Assembly (NCBI GenBank): GCA_963978905.1
Contig: OZ022259.1
Span: forward strand, 5,642,001-5,706,000
DNA: 64,000 nucleotides
Source: Trichostrongylus colubriformis
Taxonomy: Eukaryota; Nematoda; Chromadorea; Rhabditida; Trichostrongylidae
Direction of reading: 5' to 3'
Shown here: piece by piece, positions 36,823 to 47,539 of the stretch
Numbering within the stretch: the first letter of the stretch is position 1
Layout of the letters: every line of letters starts with the position of its first letter
Made by a program: the position numbers and the translations under genes
The notes under the pieces: model-generated
The model's input: only the letters and a program-made list of their open reading frames with translations
Told to the model about the DNA's origin: nothing
Database searches by the model: none

Positions 36823-37319
36823 ATGTCGGTGGAGACAGTACCTCGTGATTTACGTAACCTTCGTGCTTGCTTGTTGTGCTCATTGGTGAAATCACTGGAG
36901 CAATTTGAAATGGATGGTTGTGAGAACTGCGATCGAGTTCTTCACATGAAAGGCGACACTGACAAGGTTTACGAATGCACCAGGTACTTGCTTTGAAGGT
37001 TTCTTCACGAGCTTTTTATATATTTTTTATGCGTTCAGTACAAATTTTGATGGTATGATCGCCTCCATGATGCCTGAAGACTCATGGGTTTGCAAGTGGC
37101 AGGTATTACCGATTTTTTTATCCATTATTTTTCCGAGTATTTCGAATAACCTCACATTTTTACCACTTCACACATTTCTTATTTCAGAAAATCAATCGTA
37201 AATGCAAAGGAATTTATGCGATTTCTGTGTCTGGATCTCTTCCATCATCTGTAGTTTCGGAATTGAAAACTGTTGGAATACGGTATAAACCTGGAATGCG
37301 GGATACTGCATCTAAATAA
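36823..37319 (+). CDS. spt-4: Transcription elongation factor SPT4, complete
   Basis: Small zinc-binding subunit of DSIF (SPT4-SPT5), which acts on RNA polymerase II in the nucleus to control pausing and elongation. Three exons (36823-36983, 37039-37102, 37188-37319) join in frame to 118 aa; human SPT4 is 117. The N terminus has the four-Cys zinc site (RACLLC, then DGCENC at about residues 30-33). The middle has [20 protein letters not shown], and the C terminus has the GIYAISVSG block. Close spacing behind the MULE-fusion gene, on the same strand, suggests polycistronic transcription. An AATAAA word overlaps the stop codon (37315-37320) but is too early to be a usual poly(A) signal. Confidence 0.95.
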
Positions 37320-38184
37320 ATAGATGTGCCTTGTAAATCTGTGTAAATCAGTAATTGTTCATGTGTTTGTTATGCGTACTAGGACGTGCTGTAAAATTGA
37401 CATTGGAATATTCATAGATTTTTATCGATCTCACAATCAGTTCTATCTGCGGGCGGCATGGTCGTCCTGAGAGGAACAGATCACGGGTGGGCGAACAACG
37501 TTACACACAAATCGGAATTCCATTCTTGCATCGGGAAATTGTTCTAGAGGAGCTTCTGTACGCTAGGCTTGGACAAAACCGCACTGCTGGTCCAATGTCA
37601 TCTGTTCACACAGCGCTCTGTCTAGTTTCATGGAAACCATTTTCTATCAAGCTGACATTGGACATCATCGTCATCAAATGCTCCAGCCGAAGACCACTAG
37701 TAGATGTCACCTGCATAGAACGAAGGCATTCCTAGACTGAAGGAGTTTTTGTTCGTCACTAAAGGCTTTTCGAGTCAAAAAAAACAGTGTGGGTGGCTGA
37801 GGTCAGGGGACGTAACGGAAGCCGAGGCTTTTGTCAACGTGTTTCTATTTTGAAAGTGAGAATTGAGCAAAAACGACTGAATTATGAACGACAAAATTCC
37901 ATTGTGAGTTGACCAACTTGGAGCTGGCAAGCACGCCCAGTTTTCCTCTTCTTGGGAAGCCTCGCTCTACCACTATTATTCACCCCGCATTTTACGACAA
38001 AGAATAAACCAGTATCGCTGAGTATTCTACAGAGGGGAGGTGGTCCTATGCAATGAGGGAATTTATGCCCATATCGTTAAAAATCTAAGCAGTCGTGCTT
38101 CCATATTTGACAATAATGCCATGTTAGTGGTAGGTGTGGCACAAAGAAGGGTGTGTGCCATTAGGACAAAAAATTCACGTGGTC
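37320..38184. other. Intergenic, downstream of spt-4
   Basis: Presumed 3' UTR and spacer. One 82-codon open frame (37487-37735, +) has no recognised motif or splice context. No repeat with clear ends is visible. Confidence 0.5.
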
Positions 38185-38490
38185 ATGTTTGGCGTGCGAC
38201 GCCAGGCTTTGAGCTACGTGCGTCCCAAAGCGATGACTGTGCTGTTGCTGCTTGTTTTTGGCCTAGTCGCTTTAGGAATCTACTGGTACGGCACCCCTGA
38301 ACACGCACCCTCACGTCGCACGTTAAACTCGATTTTTTGTCCTAATAGCATGCACCTTACGAACCTGACACCTGAAGAACTTAAAACTCCGTCATATTCC
38401 ATTGAAGCGATGTATATTTATTATATGAAAACAATAGACAATTGGCAGTTAAATCGAGAAGCCACCATCATACGATCACATGTGATGTAG
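38185..38490 (+). CDS. Hypothetical single-pass membrane protein (fragment?)
   Basis: An uninterrupted 101-codon frame. It has a basic N terminus, one strongly hydrophobic segment at about residues 17-36 (AMTVLLLLVFGLVALGIYWY), then a hydrophilic part with two Cys-poor helical stretches and an N-glycosylation site (NLT). The layout fits a type II membrane protein such as a glycosyltransferase stem, but no catalytic domain follows. No downstream exon on this strand was found before pat-4 begins on the other strand. It may be the first exon of a degenerated gene, or a genuine small protein. Confidence 0.4.
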   Translation: MFGVRRQALSYVRPKAMTVLLLLVFGLVALGIYWYGTPEHAPSRRTLNSIFCPNSMHLTNLTPEELKTPSYSIEAMYIYYMKTIDNWQLNREATIIRSHVM

Positions 38491-38779
38491 GTTCCCAGGT
38501 GGACAGATGAAAAGAGTTAGGGAATAAGCAGACTTTTGTTTGGAAAGCACCGATTGTGGCAATGCAAATAATCCGTTAGCATTCATTCTCTTTCCATCGA
38601 ACTATTCAAATATTCTTTTTTTTTTCGACCAGAATATAAAAGTATTTGAAACGGCGGTAAACGAAAACAATTATGCTTGGCACTTCTAGAGTATTTGGAA
38701 CATAAGGAATCGTTATTGTCATCGTGGTCAAAGCCGATTACGAATGTATATTTACAATATCTGTCGCTGTTACTACTCC

Positions 38780-41700
38780 TCACGACATTTTCTCCAATAT
38801 CGGAATTATTTGATCAAAATTCGGTCGTCGACCAGGATCCTCATTCAGGCAGATATTCATCAATCGGCCCATATTTCTTGCGATACCCGGAGGGATTTGT
38901 ACTCGCAAACCTTCAAGAGCAATCTGAAAGCGAACCAATAAAGCTCCAGTCATAGAAATTGCTTATTCACTATTTAGACAGCTTTCCTAGTGCAAGCAGA
39001 AAGCGTTTGGCTTGAACGTCGCGCCTAATTTATTAGAAAGGGACTATCGCGATCATCGCGAGCGACGGTGACGGACAATTCAGCGTCAGTGCATCAGGTC
39101 GCGGTCATACTTTGCGGTGCCGGCGGCAGGGCGTGGCTGCGTATCTCTGTGTCTCCGCCCATGCCACCCTGCCTCATTGCCTGTGTCATCTCTGTACCTC
39201 CCCGTGCCACTCTCCCTAGCTGCCTGTAAACGCAGCCACGCCCTGCCGGTGGTGAGTATGACCGCGGCCTCATCGACGCGCGCCACGCCACTTCGACTTA
39301 GCAAACCTTGCCCACCGCGTTTAGTAATTTTTGCCAAGCATTTTCGTAGTCACATCAGCTCGAGGGTATTCACTGGGGTTGGTAGCTGGTGGTAACTTGG
39401 TAAAATCAAAGAATGGCCAACAATTTGTCCCAAGAAGCAACGATAAGCCTAGAGCCAAATATGATCGCGGCACAATAAAAAGCAGGCCCGCATTCAAACG
39501 AAGGAAATCAAAATATCCAACGTACCCTCATGCCGCATTCCATTGGTGAAAGATCGGCAAACGGTACTTCTCGGGTGTTAAGTTCCCACAAGAGGATGCC
39601 AAAGCTCCACATGTCGGCAGCTCGGATGTTCAGGTCTTCGGGGTCTCTTTGAAGAGCTGAAAAGGCGAGTAGATTACGTACAGTGTTGTTAGGTTCCACT
39701 AAATAGGTGTCGACCAACCCTCAGGGCTCATCCAAGCCGGCGAGTACACGCGTCCTGCTTCTTGGAACGAGAACTTCGTATCGGCCATTGAAAGCTTAGC
39801 TGTCAGCTCTTCATCCACCACGACATGCTTTGATGATAAATAGAACCTGAAGTTGGTGTTATAGCGATGTGGCACGTAAACGGCAGTCATTGTTGCTTTC
39901 AGATATTTGCCATAAATTCGAGATTTTAGGCGATTTTAACATGTTTATATGGATAAAATAAATAAAGATGCTCATAAGCACACAGAAGCAAGACCAAGGC
40001 TAAAAACAACGTCCGAAAGAGGGTGTGTGCACTTATGACGGAAAACTGTCCGCGGCGTCGCACTTGCGGCGCCATCAGCACGACTTGCCGAATCGATTGC
40101 CCTTGGTAGCCCCGAAGAGCGTGGCTGCGTCACCTCTGCACTTTCACCTATGCCACACTGCCGCCTGCACCCATGCCACCCTACCTCCTCCACCTATGCC
40201 ACACTGAAGGCTGCCATGCCCTGCCACTGGTACTCGCACCCGCCGCGGGCGGCCACGCGATTTTTCGTCATAACTGCACACACCCTCCGAAAGACACCGT
40301 AATCTCAACAAGCCCTACCTTCAAATATCTGAAAATCCGTTCTTACATTACAAGGAAATAGGTAATTTCACATGCCACTCAACAAGGATATCTGATATCA
40401 TGGAAATTTCTGTTGCAGACAGCTGCGGTTGTTCCCGGACGTTTCGTCCATAAACATGTTTGGTATGTCTGCGTGGGAGGTGTCCAAGATTAATGGTGTT
40501 GTTTTAGTTAATCTGATGTTTTCCTTCACCAAGGAGGATCCCAGACTGAGCTTATGGGTCGCAAATGAAATGATTTATTCCCATTGAAAGATTACCGAAG
40601 TTTTGGAACACTTTTGGAGTCCTTGTGCGCCGGTTTCTTTGGATCCATACCGATCAATTTCGGGTCATATTTCCCTGGATTTCAGGTATTCAGAAAATCA
40701 TACAGTACCTCAGTATAGGAGGATCAAGACTGTGCAGATACGACATCCCTCGAGCGATATCAACGGCAAAGCGAACGGCTTGGCTGTGGTCGATAACGAC
40801 AGCTAAATATAAAGGATAGTAGATGGTTCCGATAGAATACTGTGATCTCCGAATACTTACAGCTTTGCTCATGCAACACATTGTAGAGACTTCCAAATGG
40901 CATGAATTGACTGATGACAACGAGATTTGGAGGTTGATTGGCTGCAGCCAGTACGGGGCAGATGTTGGCATGAGCGAAGATCCTGAACGACAAAGCTTTT
41001 AAGCATCGTGATGGCGCACAGAATAATGACATTGACAACCTCAGAGTACGCCATGCCTTCGACTACCGTACAGAATCTCTCGCGATTTTGTTAATCAGTG
41101 ATTGAGCAATTCCGCGGTGACGCATTTTCACAAGCGATTCTGCCAGGTTGAAATTTTACAATGCCGCAGCTTCTTGTGCGTAGTCGTGACACCGCAAAAT
41201 CGGGAGTGTACCTTATGTCAAGATTTCGCACCGCGGCATATCGCAAGCGTGAAGCAATGCGGACGAGCTAGAGGCGTCATGTTATGGGGTCCCGAAGCGA
41301 TTACAAGTCAACTACGTATCGTGCCACTAGCATTACCGTGCAATCGTTGTAAGACCCAACTACCGCGACGCGCATAGCTCGCACACACTGCGTCGCACGC
41401 CGCACGTCGTCGTGTGAAACCCTGACATAAGGGTACACACCCCGCAAAATCGCGAAGTCTGACGGTTACGTCACGTTTACCGTCTTTTAGTGAAGAATAT
41501 AGAAAATGTCTAAAGCACTCATGCTTTCGGTAGAGAGCGACATTAATGGACGACTTCTGAGGAATAAGGAAATTGATTAGTCAGTCCATGAACTGCGAGC
41601 AATAATGCGACTTTGGTCACTGCGCCACATCCACTTTATTGTTAGGCTATTGTCACGAATTGGATTTGACTGGTAGTTGAGCATCAAAACATCCCGAAAG

Positions 41701-44700
41701 GATGCCTAAGTATATTTTTCAAAACCAAAATAACCACGAACCTGAGCGCTGGGAACTCAGTCTGGAAATCACGCGAAATTCGCGGTGTGACTTCTTGTAC
41801 GGCCAGAATACGGGCCACGATGTCGTTACCTTGCCATTTTCCACGCCATAGCTCGCCAGAATGGGATTCAGCCACCTACAAGAAAGAAGTTTTGTGCTTT
41901 AATTCTTCTGATCAGGAGAGCGGAAGCATACCTTCGTGATCAGATTCAACGACGAGACATCTACCCCCGTGTATCTGGATAGAGTTGCGTCCCTGGTACG
42001 CGATTTTGTACCCTTCCACGTCTGATCTTTGAATGGTATCCGTTCGTTCGGGTTCTGGCCATTTTCCATTGCAATCTCTGCAACATACCTATCAAATTTG
42101 ATCTGGTAGGGTGGGTGTGTACCCTTATGTCAGCACTTCGCACGATGACGGGCGGCGCGCGACGCAGTGTGAGCGAGCTATGGGCGTCGCTGTAGTTAGG
42201 TCTTAGAACGATCACACGGTAATGCCAGGAACGCGACACGCAGTTGAGTTGTAATCGCTTCGGACCCTACAACATAACGCCTTTAGCTCCTCCGCATTGC
42301 TTCGCTTGCGACATGCCGCGGTGCGAAATCTTGACATAAGGGCACACACCCCGATAGGGTGCACAGCATGATACATGTCGAAAACATTTCAGGTAACCAT
42401 ATTTTTTTTTTGAAAAATTATGCATACCAGCAATAGCTTGTCGCGAAGGTCCTTGGCAAACATCCATTGGTGTTTGACCGCGTTTATTGCAAGCTCCAAT
42501 CTGTGCTCCAGAAATGATCAAATCCTGAAAAATACAGTCTCATATCTGAATTCTGTCCAAGTCTTCTGTAACCTTCTTAGAGAGCATTTGTAGTAGTATC
42601 GCAAACAATAGTTCATGATGAGAGTAAATGGGAAAAATGAAGAAAGTGAGTGAAAACAAAGCAATACAAGCTGAGTAATAAATATGTAATAGTCTAAGAG
42701 TTACAGTGTTCTCACCTCTGCAATTTGTTCAAAACCCCAGTAGCAGGCGTAATGTAGAGGAGTCATACCGTGTTCATTAGTAGCGTGAACGTCGGCTTTT
42801 CGAGCCAGAAGCTTCTAAAAAAAGGTGGCTTAAATCATTGTTCTTTACCAGGCAAACTTATGAAACAACTCTCTCCCTCACGATCTTGGGTGTGTACCCT
42901 TATGTCAGGATTTCGCACCGCGGTATGTCGCATGCGAAGCAACGCGGACGAGCTAAAGGCGCCATGTTGTTGAATCTCGAAACGATTACAAGTCAACTGC
43001 GTATCGCGCTCCTAGCATTACCGTGTAATCGTTCTAAGACAAAACTACCGCGACGCGCATAGCCCGCACACACTGTGTCGCACACCGCTCGTCGTCGTGC
43101 GAAATTCTGACATACGGGTACACACCCCACAATCTTTGCTTCTTCTCAGAAAACCTTCTGGTTCTATTGTTGGTAATGAGAGTACAAGAAACATTCTAGG
43201 AAAGAGAAGTGGTGAAGCAGTGTCAAGTGGCGCCTTCATCACTTGCTCGTGGGTCAAATCTTCCAAGGGAAAAATTCGCACCAAAGTCGTAAGAAAAGCA
43301 CACCAAGTCTTCCGCGAGTGACGGTACAAGCCCAGTCGCTCAGTTGCCACCTCCAAATGGAAGTGCATTGCGTGGAAACACAAAAAGAATTTTTAGATAA
43401 TTTTTAGATGCCGATTACTATGTATCTATGTTCTTGGTCGAGGATTTCTCTTCAGGATTTTCCTGATGGTTAGAACGATCCGTAACGGATGAAAGGTAAA
43501 TCTGTATGGCGCATTTTGTGAAGAAATTCACTGACGCTTCTGACACATAGAGACCGCCCGAGCTGCTAAAAGCCAGATTCCATGTCCCTACTTCCATCAG
43601 AAGGTAAATATCTGATAAGGATCAGCAAAAAAAAAATCCTCAAAAATTGAAAGAAACCGAAACGGAATACTGGTAATCAAAGTTTTTCCTTTCGTTGGAA
43701 TCCTACTGTGCGATGGAGTTATGTACTTACCACGACAATCGGTCGATGGCCATGAGCCGCAGCCAGATGGAGACTGGTGTCGTCACCCATGTTGGTGGCG
43801 TTCACTCGAGCTCCTCTTGACAGAAGCATCTCAGCAATTGACACATGACCTTCCTTAGCGGCCCAATGAAGTAGAGAAAACGCATGATCATCTCTGAAAG
43901 GCACACAGGTAACGATTACAACTATGATCATAACTATAATAATGGGTGAAATGAATTTATCAAGTTAAAGAGCATTTGCATAAAAACAAAGGGAAGCTGT
44001 AATCGAATAAATAATAAATAAGCAACAAAATTTGTTATAGGGTGAGCCAGGTTGAAGCTTTAAAACTATCTCGGTATGGCGATTCACAAAAAGTAGAGAA
44101 ATTACAAACGCTAAATCTGGTGAGAAAACTCTTGCTTCTGCTGTAGACTATGAAAGTAGAGAAGCTAGGTAAGGCAACCGTAGAACAAGAACAGAGTGAG
44201 GATTGAAAACCTAAGGGATATGAGCCCCTTCTTACAGCTGATCCTTATAGAGGACGAGCTTTCGCGCCCTCTGCGTCGTATAAGAGGATGATGCAGAAGG
44301 CAAGGCCAGCTGAGGCCGCGGTTATACACACCGCCAGCAGGGCGTGGCTGCGTTCAAAGGCAGCGAGGGAGAGTGGCAGGGGGGAGGTGCAGAGATGACG
44401 CAATGACGCAGGCAACGAGGCAGGGTGGCGTAGGCGGAGACGCAGAGATACCCAGCCATGCTCTGCTGCCGGCACCGCAAAGTATGACTGCGGCCTAAGC
44501 CAGCGTTATCTCACCCGCCACGGCTATTCCTCCGACGGCACCAAGCGCATCGAAAAGCCAGCCCATCGAGCCTAGACGCACCTTTCAACGTGAGTTTTAA
44601 CGCACCACTCGAGAGGAATACGTTTTGCTTGTTTTGATTACTCCCTTCACCATAACAGTGTCTTCAAGCAGATTAAAAGTGATTCACATGCGATTAGGCC

Positions 44701-45499
44701 GTTTCAACAGAAGTAGATAAAAAATCCACCAGCAAAAAAAATTGCGATCAAAATACTTTAAAATCTAAGTTAGTTGAGGGAACGAAAGGTTAGATTAGTA
44801 ATCGAGTCTGGGAAATGGTGGACGCAAACAAGCAGAAAAGTGTAAACATTCCAGACAACTGTTCAAATAGTCGGAAGTAATGGCCTCTTTATTCCACTGA
44901 AAACCTTCGAAACCTCTCCTATGAGACTTGGCTTCAAGGACTTCGAAAAAGTAAGTTAGAGATGAGACATCGACATATCGTTTTCAAGCGCAAACTCTAT
45001 GTGATTACCTTGCTGAAGACATCCAGGTTCCAAGGTAATTCTAATAAGCCACCTCATTTTCACTTTGAAATATCTAGAGAGTTTTTTTGAAAGTGGTGTG
45101 GGATTTATTTTTTAAAAAATGGTGTGGGATTTAGTAGGCAATTAATTTTCTGAATAGTCTGCTTTTTGGAAGGTGACCGACGGGTGAGACTCTGTGACAG
45201 CCAGGGTGCTTGGGGGTTTACAAGAGCAACTTGAGTATAAATTCGAGAAAATCTTCGGAAAAAAGTAAAATTTGAATAAATTCGAAAAATTAAAAAGTCT
45301 TGGAAAAAGTACAATTCAAAACAGAAGACTAGAAAAACAATAAATTTTCCTGAGACTATCACAACGATTTTTTGTGAATATTCGGGGAAAGCGAAATGCA
45401 AGCAACTCACCCGACATTCAGGTCGTGTTCGTGATCGTCAAGCCACACACGGACTTGGAACGCGTTACCCTCACGGACCCAGCCAAACACGTCCTCCAT
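38780..45499 (-). CDS. pat-4: Integrin-linked kinase (PAT-4), complete
   Basis: Pseudokinase scaffold of the IPP complex (ILK-PINCH-parvin) that couples integrins to actin at muscle attachments. Eleven exons join in frame to 448 aa (human 452): 45411-45499, 43731-43893, 42716-42814, 42428-42524, 41932-42077, 41742-41875, 40861-40982, 40709-40802, 39719-39846, 39526-39656, 38780-38923. The N terminus has a capping repeat and ankyrin repeats ([45 protein letters not shown]). A linker with [10 protein letters not shown] and TWKGT follows, then the kinase-like domain (about 190-446): [26 protein letters not shown], a DFG position reading ADTK, and [13 protein letters not shown]. The usual ATP-site Lys (human Lys220) aligns with Arg in DIVARIL. 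At least six MITEs sit in its introns. No spliced-leader acceptor is evident at the start. Confidence 0.96.
39096..39270. mobile_element. AGGYCGCGGTCATAC-ended inverted-repeat element, copy 1
   Basis: Ends 'aggtcgcggtcatac' and 'gtatgaccgcggcct' bound a 175-bp GC-rich element in the last intron of pat-4. A related 184-bp element lies at 44313-44496 in the first intron. Both contain 'cagggcgtggctgcg'. No clean target duplication was seen. Confidence 0.65.
40021..40286. mobile_element. hAT-like MITE with GGGTGTGTGCAC ends
   Basis: A 266-bp element with inverted ends GGGTGTGTGCACTTATGAC and GTCATAACTGCACACACCCT. It is flanked by a perfect 8-bp duplication CCGAAAGA (40013-40020 and 40287-40294). 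It lies in the pat-4 intron between exons 8 and 9. The ends resemble those of the GGGTGTGTACCC family, but the interior differs. Confidence 0.85.
41202..41443 (+). mobile_element. GGGTGTGTACCC-TIR MITE, copy 3
   Basis: A 242-bp copy in the pat-4 intron between exons 6 and 7, flanked by a perfect 8-bp duplication GCAAAATC (41194-41201 and 41444-41451). The left terminus has diverged (GGGAGTGTACC). Confidence 0.85.
42113..42352 (-). mobile_element. GGGTGTGTACCC-TIR MITE, copy 4
   Basis: A 240-bp copy that fills most of the 350-bp pat-4 intron between exons 4 and 5. The flanking 8-mers are GGTAGGGT and GATAGGGT (one mismatch). Orientation is opposite to copies 3 and 5. Confidence 0.82.
42888..43128 (+). 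mobile_element. GGGTGTGTACCC-TIR MITE, copy 5
   Basis: A 241-bp copy in the pat-4 intron between exons 2 and 3. The flanking 8-mers are ACGATCTT and ACAATCTT (one mismatch). It is similar along its length to copies 2 and 3. Confidence 0.82.
44313..44496. mobile_element. AGGYCGCGGTCATAC-ended inverted-repeat element, copy 2
   Basis: Ends 'aggccgcggttatac' and 'agtatgactgcggcct' bound a GC-rich element in the first pat-4 intron. It shares sequence with 39096-39270 in inverted layout. Target-site flanks are not clear. Confidence 0.6.
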
Positions 45500-47539
45500 G
45501 ATAATGGGCACATTTGGCTTGTGCTCATGATAATGTGATGAAAGAGCCATTGTTGGTGCTCGTGCGACGCCTCCTCGGCGTCCTCAACTGATCTTCGCCT
45601 CTTCTGAAGCCAAAATTGTAACTGACAAGGATATTTCATACGGTTGGGTACCACTGAGCTGTTACGACGTGAAGGGCAGAAATGTTTAAAATTACTTCCG
45701 CTGGAAGTTCATCATAAAGATAATAGCACTGGTATGACGTCAATTTTTGGTTGTCGGCGCCAATTGGCACCAATTTGGCACCACAGGGTTTTTTCTATTC
45801 ACTGTATGCTACAGTGCAAGGGAGCATTTGTAAATATCGAGGAAGCAAGGGTGATCGTCCACCAGGGAGTCTTCTTGGGCTCAGGTAAGAACCCACATCA
45901 CCTGGCTAGGAATTCGCACTGAGCCCTCTATACCTCGATACTTTTGGCGCGGTTTGGAGTGTGGATTCAGATGCAATGGCCCGAAACGCCTCCAGCATCC
46001 ACATAATGGTCAGAAGGGTTATACAGCACCTTGAAAAATACAAAACCATTTTTGTTCATAACCGCATCGATAACCACGAAATTTGCCCTCAAGAAACCCA
46101 GTGGGAAGCTGGCTGTGGAATAAAGGAGTGGCACGAACCAGGAATCGAAAAAATGGAGGCCATATTCGTGATTAGGACCATCAATCAACTCTTATAATAG
46201 GATTTCTGGATTTTTTTTTCAACGATTTCGGTGTTGAAGGAAGGAGAATTCATCCAGAACAACGGTTTTTATGGTTCACAGAATTGTAATAATCGAAAAG
46301 TACGTGGGATTACGAAAAAGCCATCAATATTTTTATTGAAAATGGCAAGCAAGCATTTTTTTAAGGAAAATCGAATGGAATGACACACTGGAGAAATGGA
46401 ATTGATCCACGTTTTAAATAATCAATGACAGGAATCCGGCTGTAATGAGCAGAAGCGTTGAACAGCGAGCAGACACAGCACTGCTGCCAATGAATAACGG
46501 CCTTTGTGAGGCAGCTGTTGCGATGAAATCGATACGACTAATCGATCGAGTCATCAAATAAGCAGGATGATGATGTTAAAGAAGTCTGACTAGCGACAAG
46601 TCACACCAATTAGGCGCCATATTGGGGGTGATGTGGTGCAGCTCATAGCCATTGTGAGGAGGAGGCGGCGGCTGACCCGAGTTCCAGCGGAAAAACGTCG
46701 CGCTTTGGCAGCAGCGCTATTGATTTTTCATGGTTCCTCAAAGCTCGTTTTAATCCGATTTGGAGTGAATCCCTCCCTGTGGAAGATTATTAAGGTATTC
46801 GAGAAATTGTAGTCGTGCCAAACCATGGAAAATTTGGTAGAAAATTAACGAAAAAACAAGAATTGGAATAGAAGTCTGCAGACGTTTCCGTTTCATCGCA
46901 GACTTCTTTTAGCTACTAATAATCGATCGATACGCTATGAGGGAATAATCAGTGACGAGATAACGCCAGAATCGATCGACCGAACGTAATATTTACACGC
47001 GGCTAGTGGGAACAAGACGGAACAGCGGTATGTGCGAGGGTTGAGGTGGAAGAGGTCGACCGACAGACGGACGTGGAGCGGCCACTTGGTTGGAATATGA
47101 GGTCAGTCATCAACGGTTCAGTTTAAGCGTCTCGGACTAAAAATTGACTGTATGGGCCACTGTATGGGCCACTTTTTCGAACGTGGGAACTGGATTACGG
47201 GGTTAGGGCGTCCATGGGGTAAGTGAACTGTGTGACGGGTACTGTCGTGGGTCGAGGCTAGGGTGCACACGTATTTTGGTTTGAACTTTGAAAAATTGAA
47301 AAATTGCAAACAAATTGGCTACGAAAGAATGGACAGCTGAATTCAGTGAAACAGGCACGTTGGTGATCGGTGGTGTAAAGTCGAAAGAGGCCGTCAGCCG
47401 AGAATACACCGCGGGGGTGGGCGCGTTGGGCATTCGCTCATCTTACGCACTTCAAGAGTCCTATATACAGTATATCAATTGATCGATTAGAAACAGCTGG
47501 TTGTGATAAAAAATCGTTTATTGAAGAAATACAACATAA
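45500..47539. other. Intergenic, pat-4 upstream / nhr 3' side
   Basis: Presumed pat-4 promoter region and downstream flank of the receptor gene. Open frames at 45644-45922 and 45961-46197 (+) lack recognisable domains. A small hairpin-like segment occurs near 46870-46912 ('gaagtctgcagacg' / 'cgcagacttc'). A short direct repeat ('actgtatgggcc') sits at about 47148-47170. Nothing firm is called. Confidence 0.45.
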
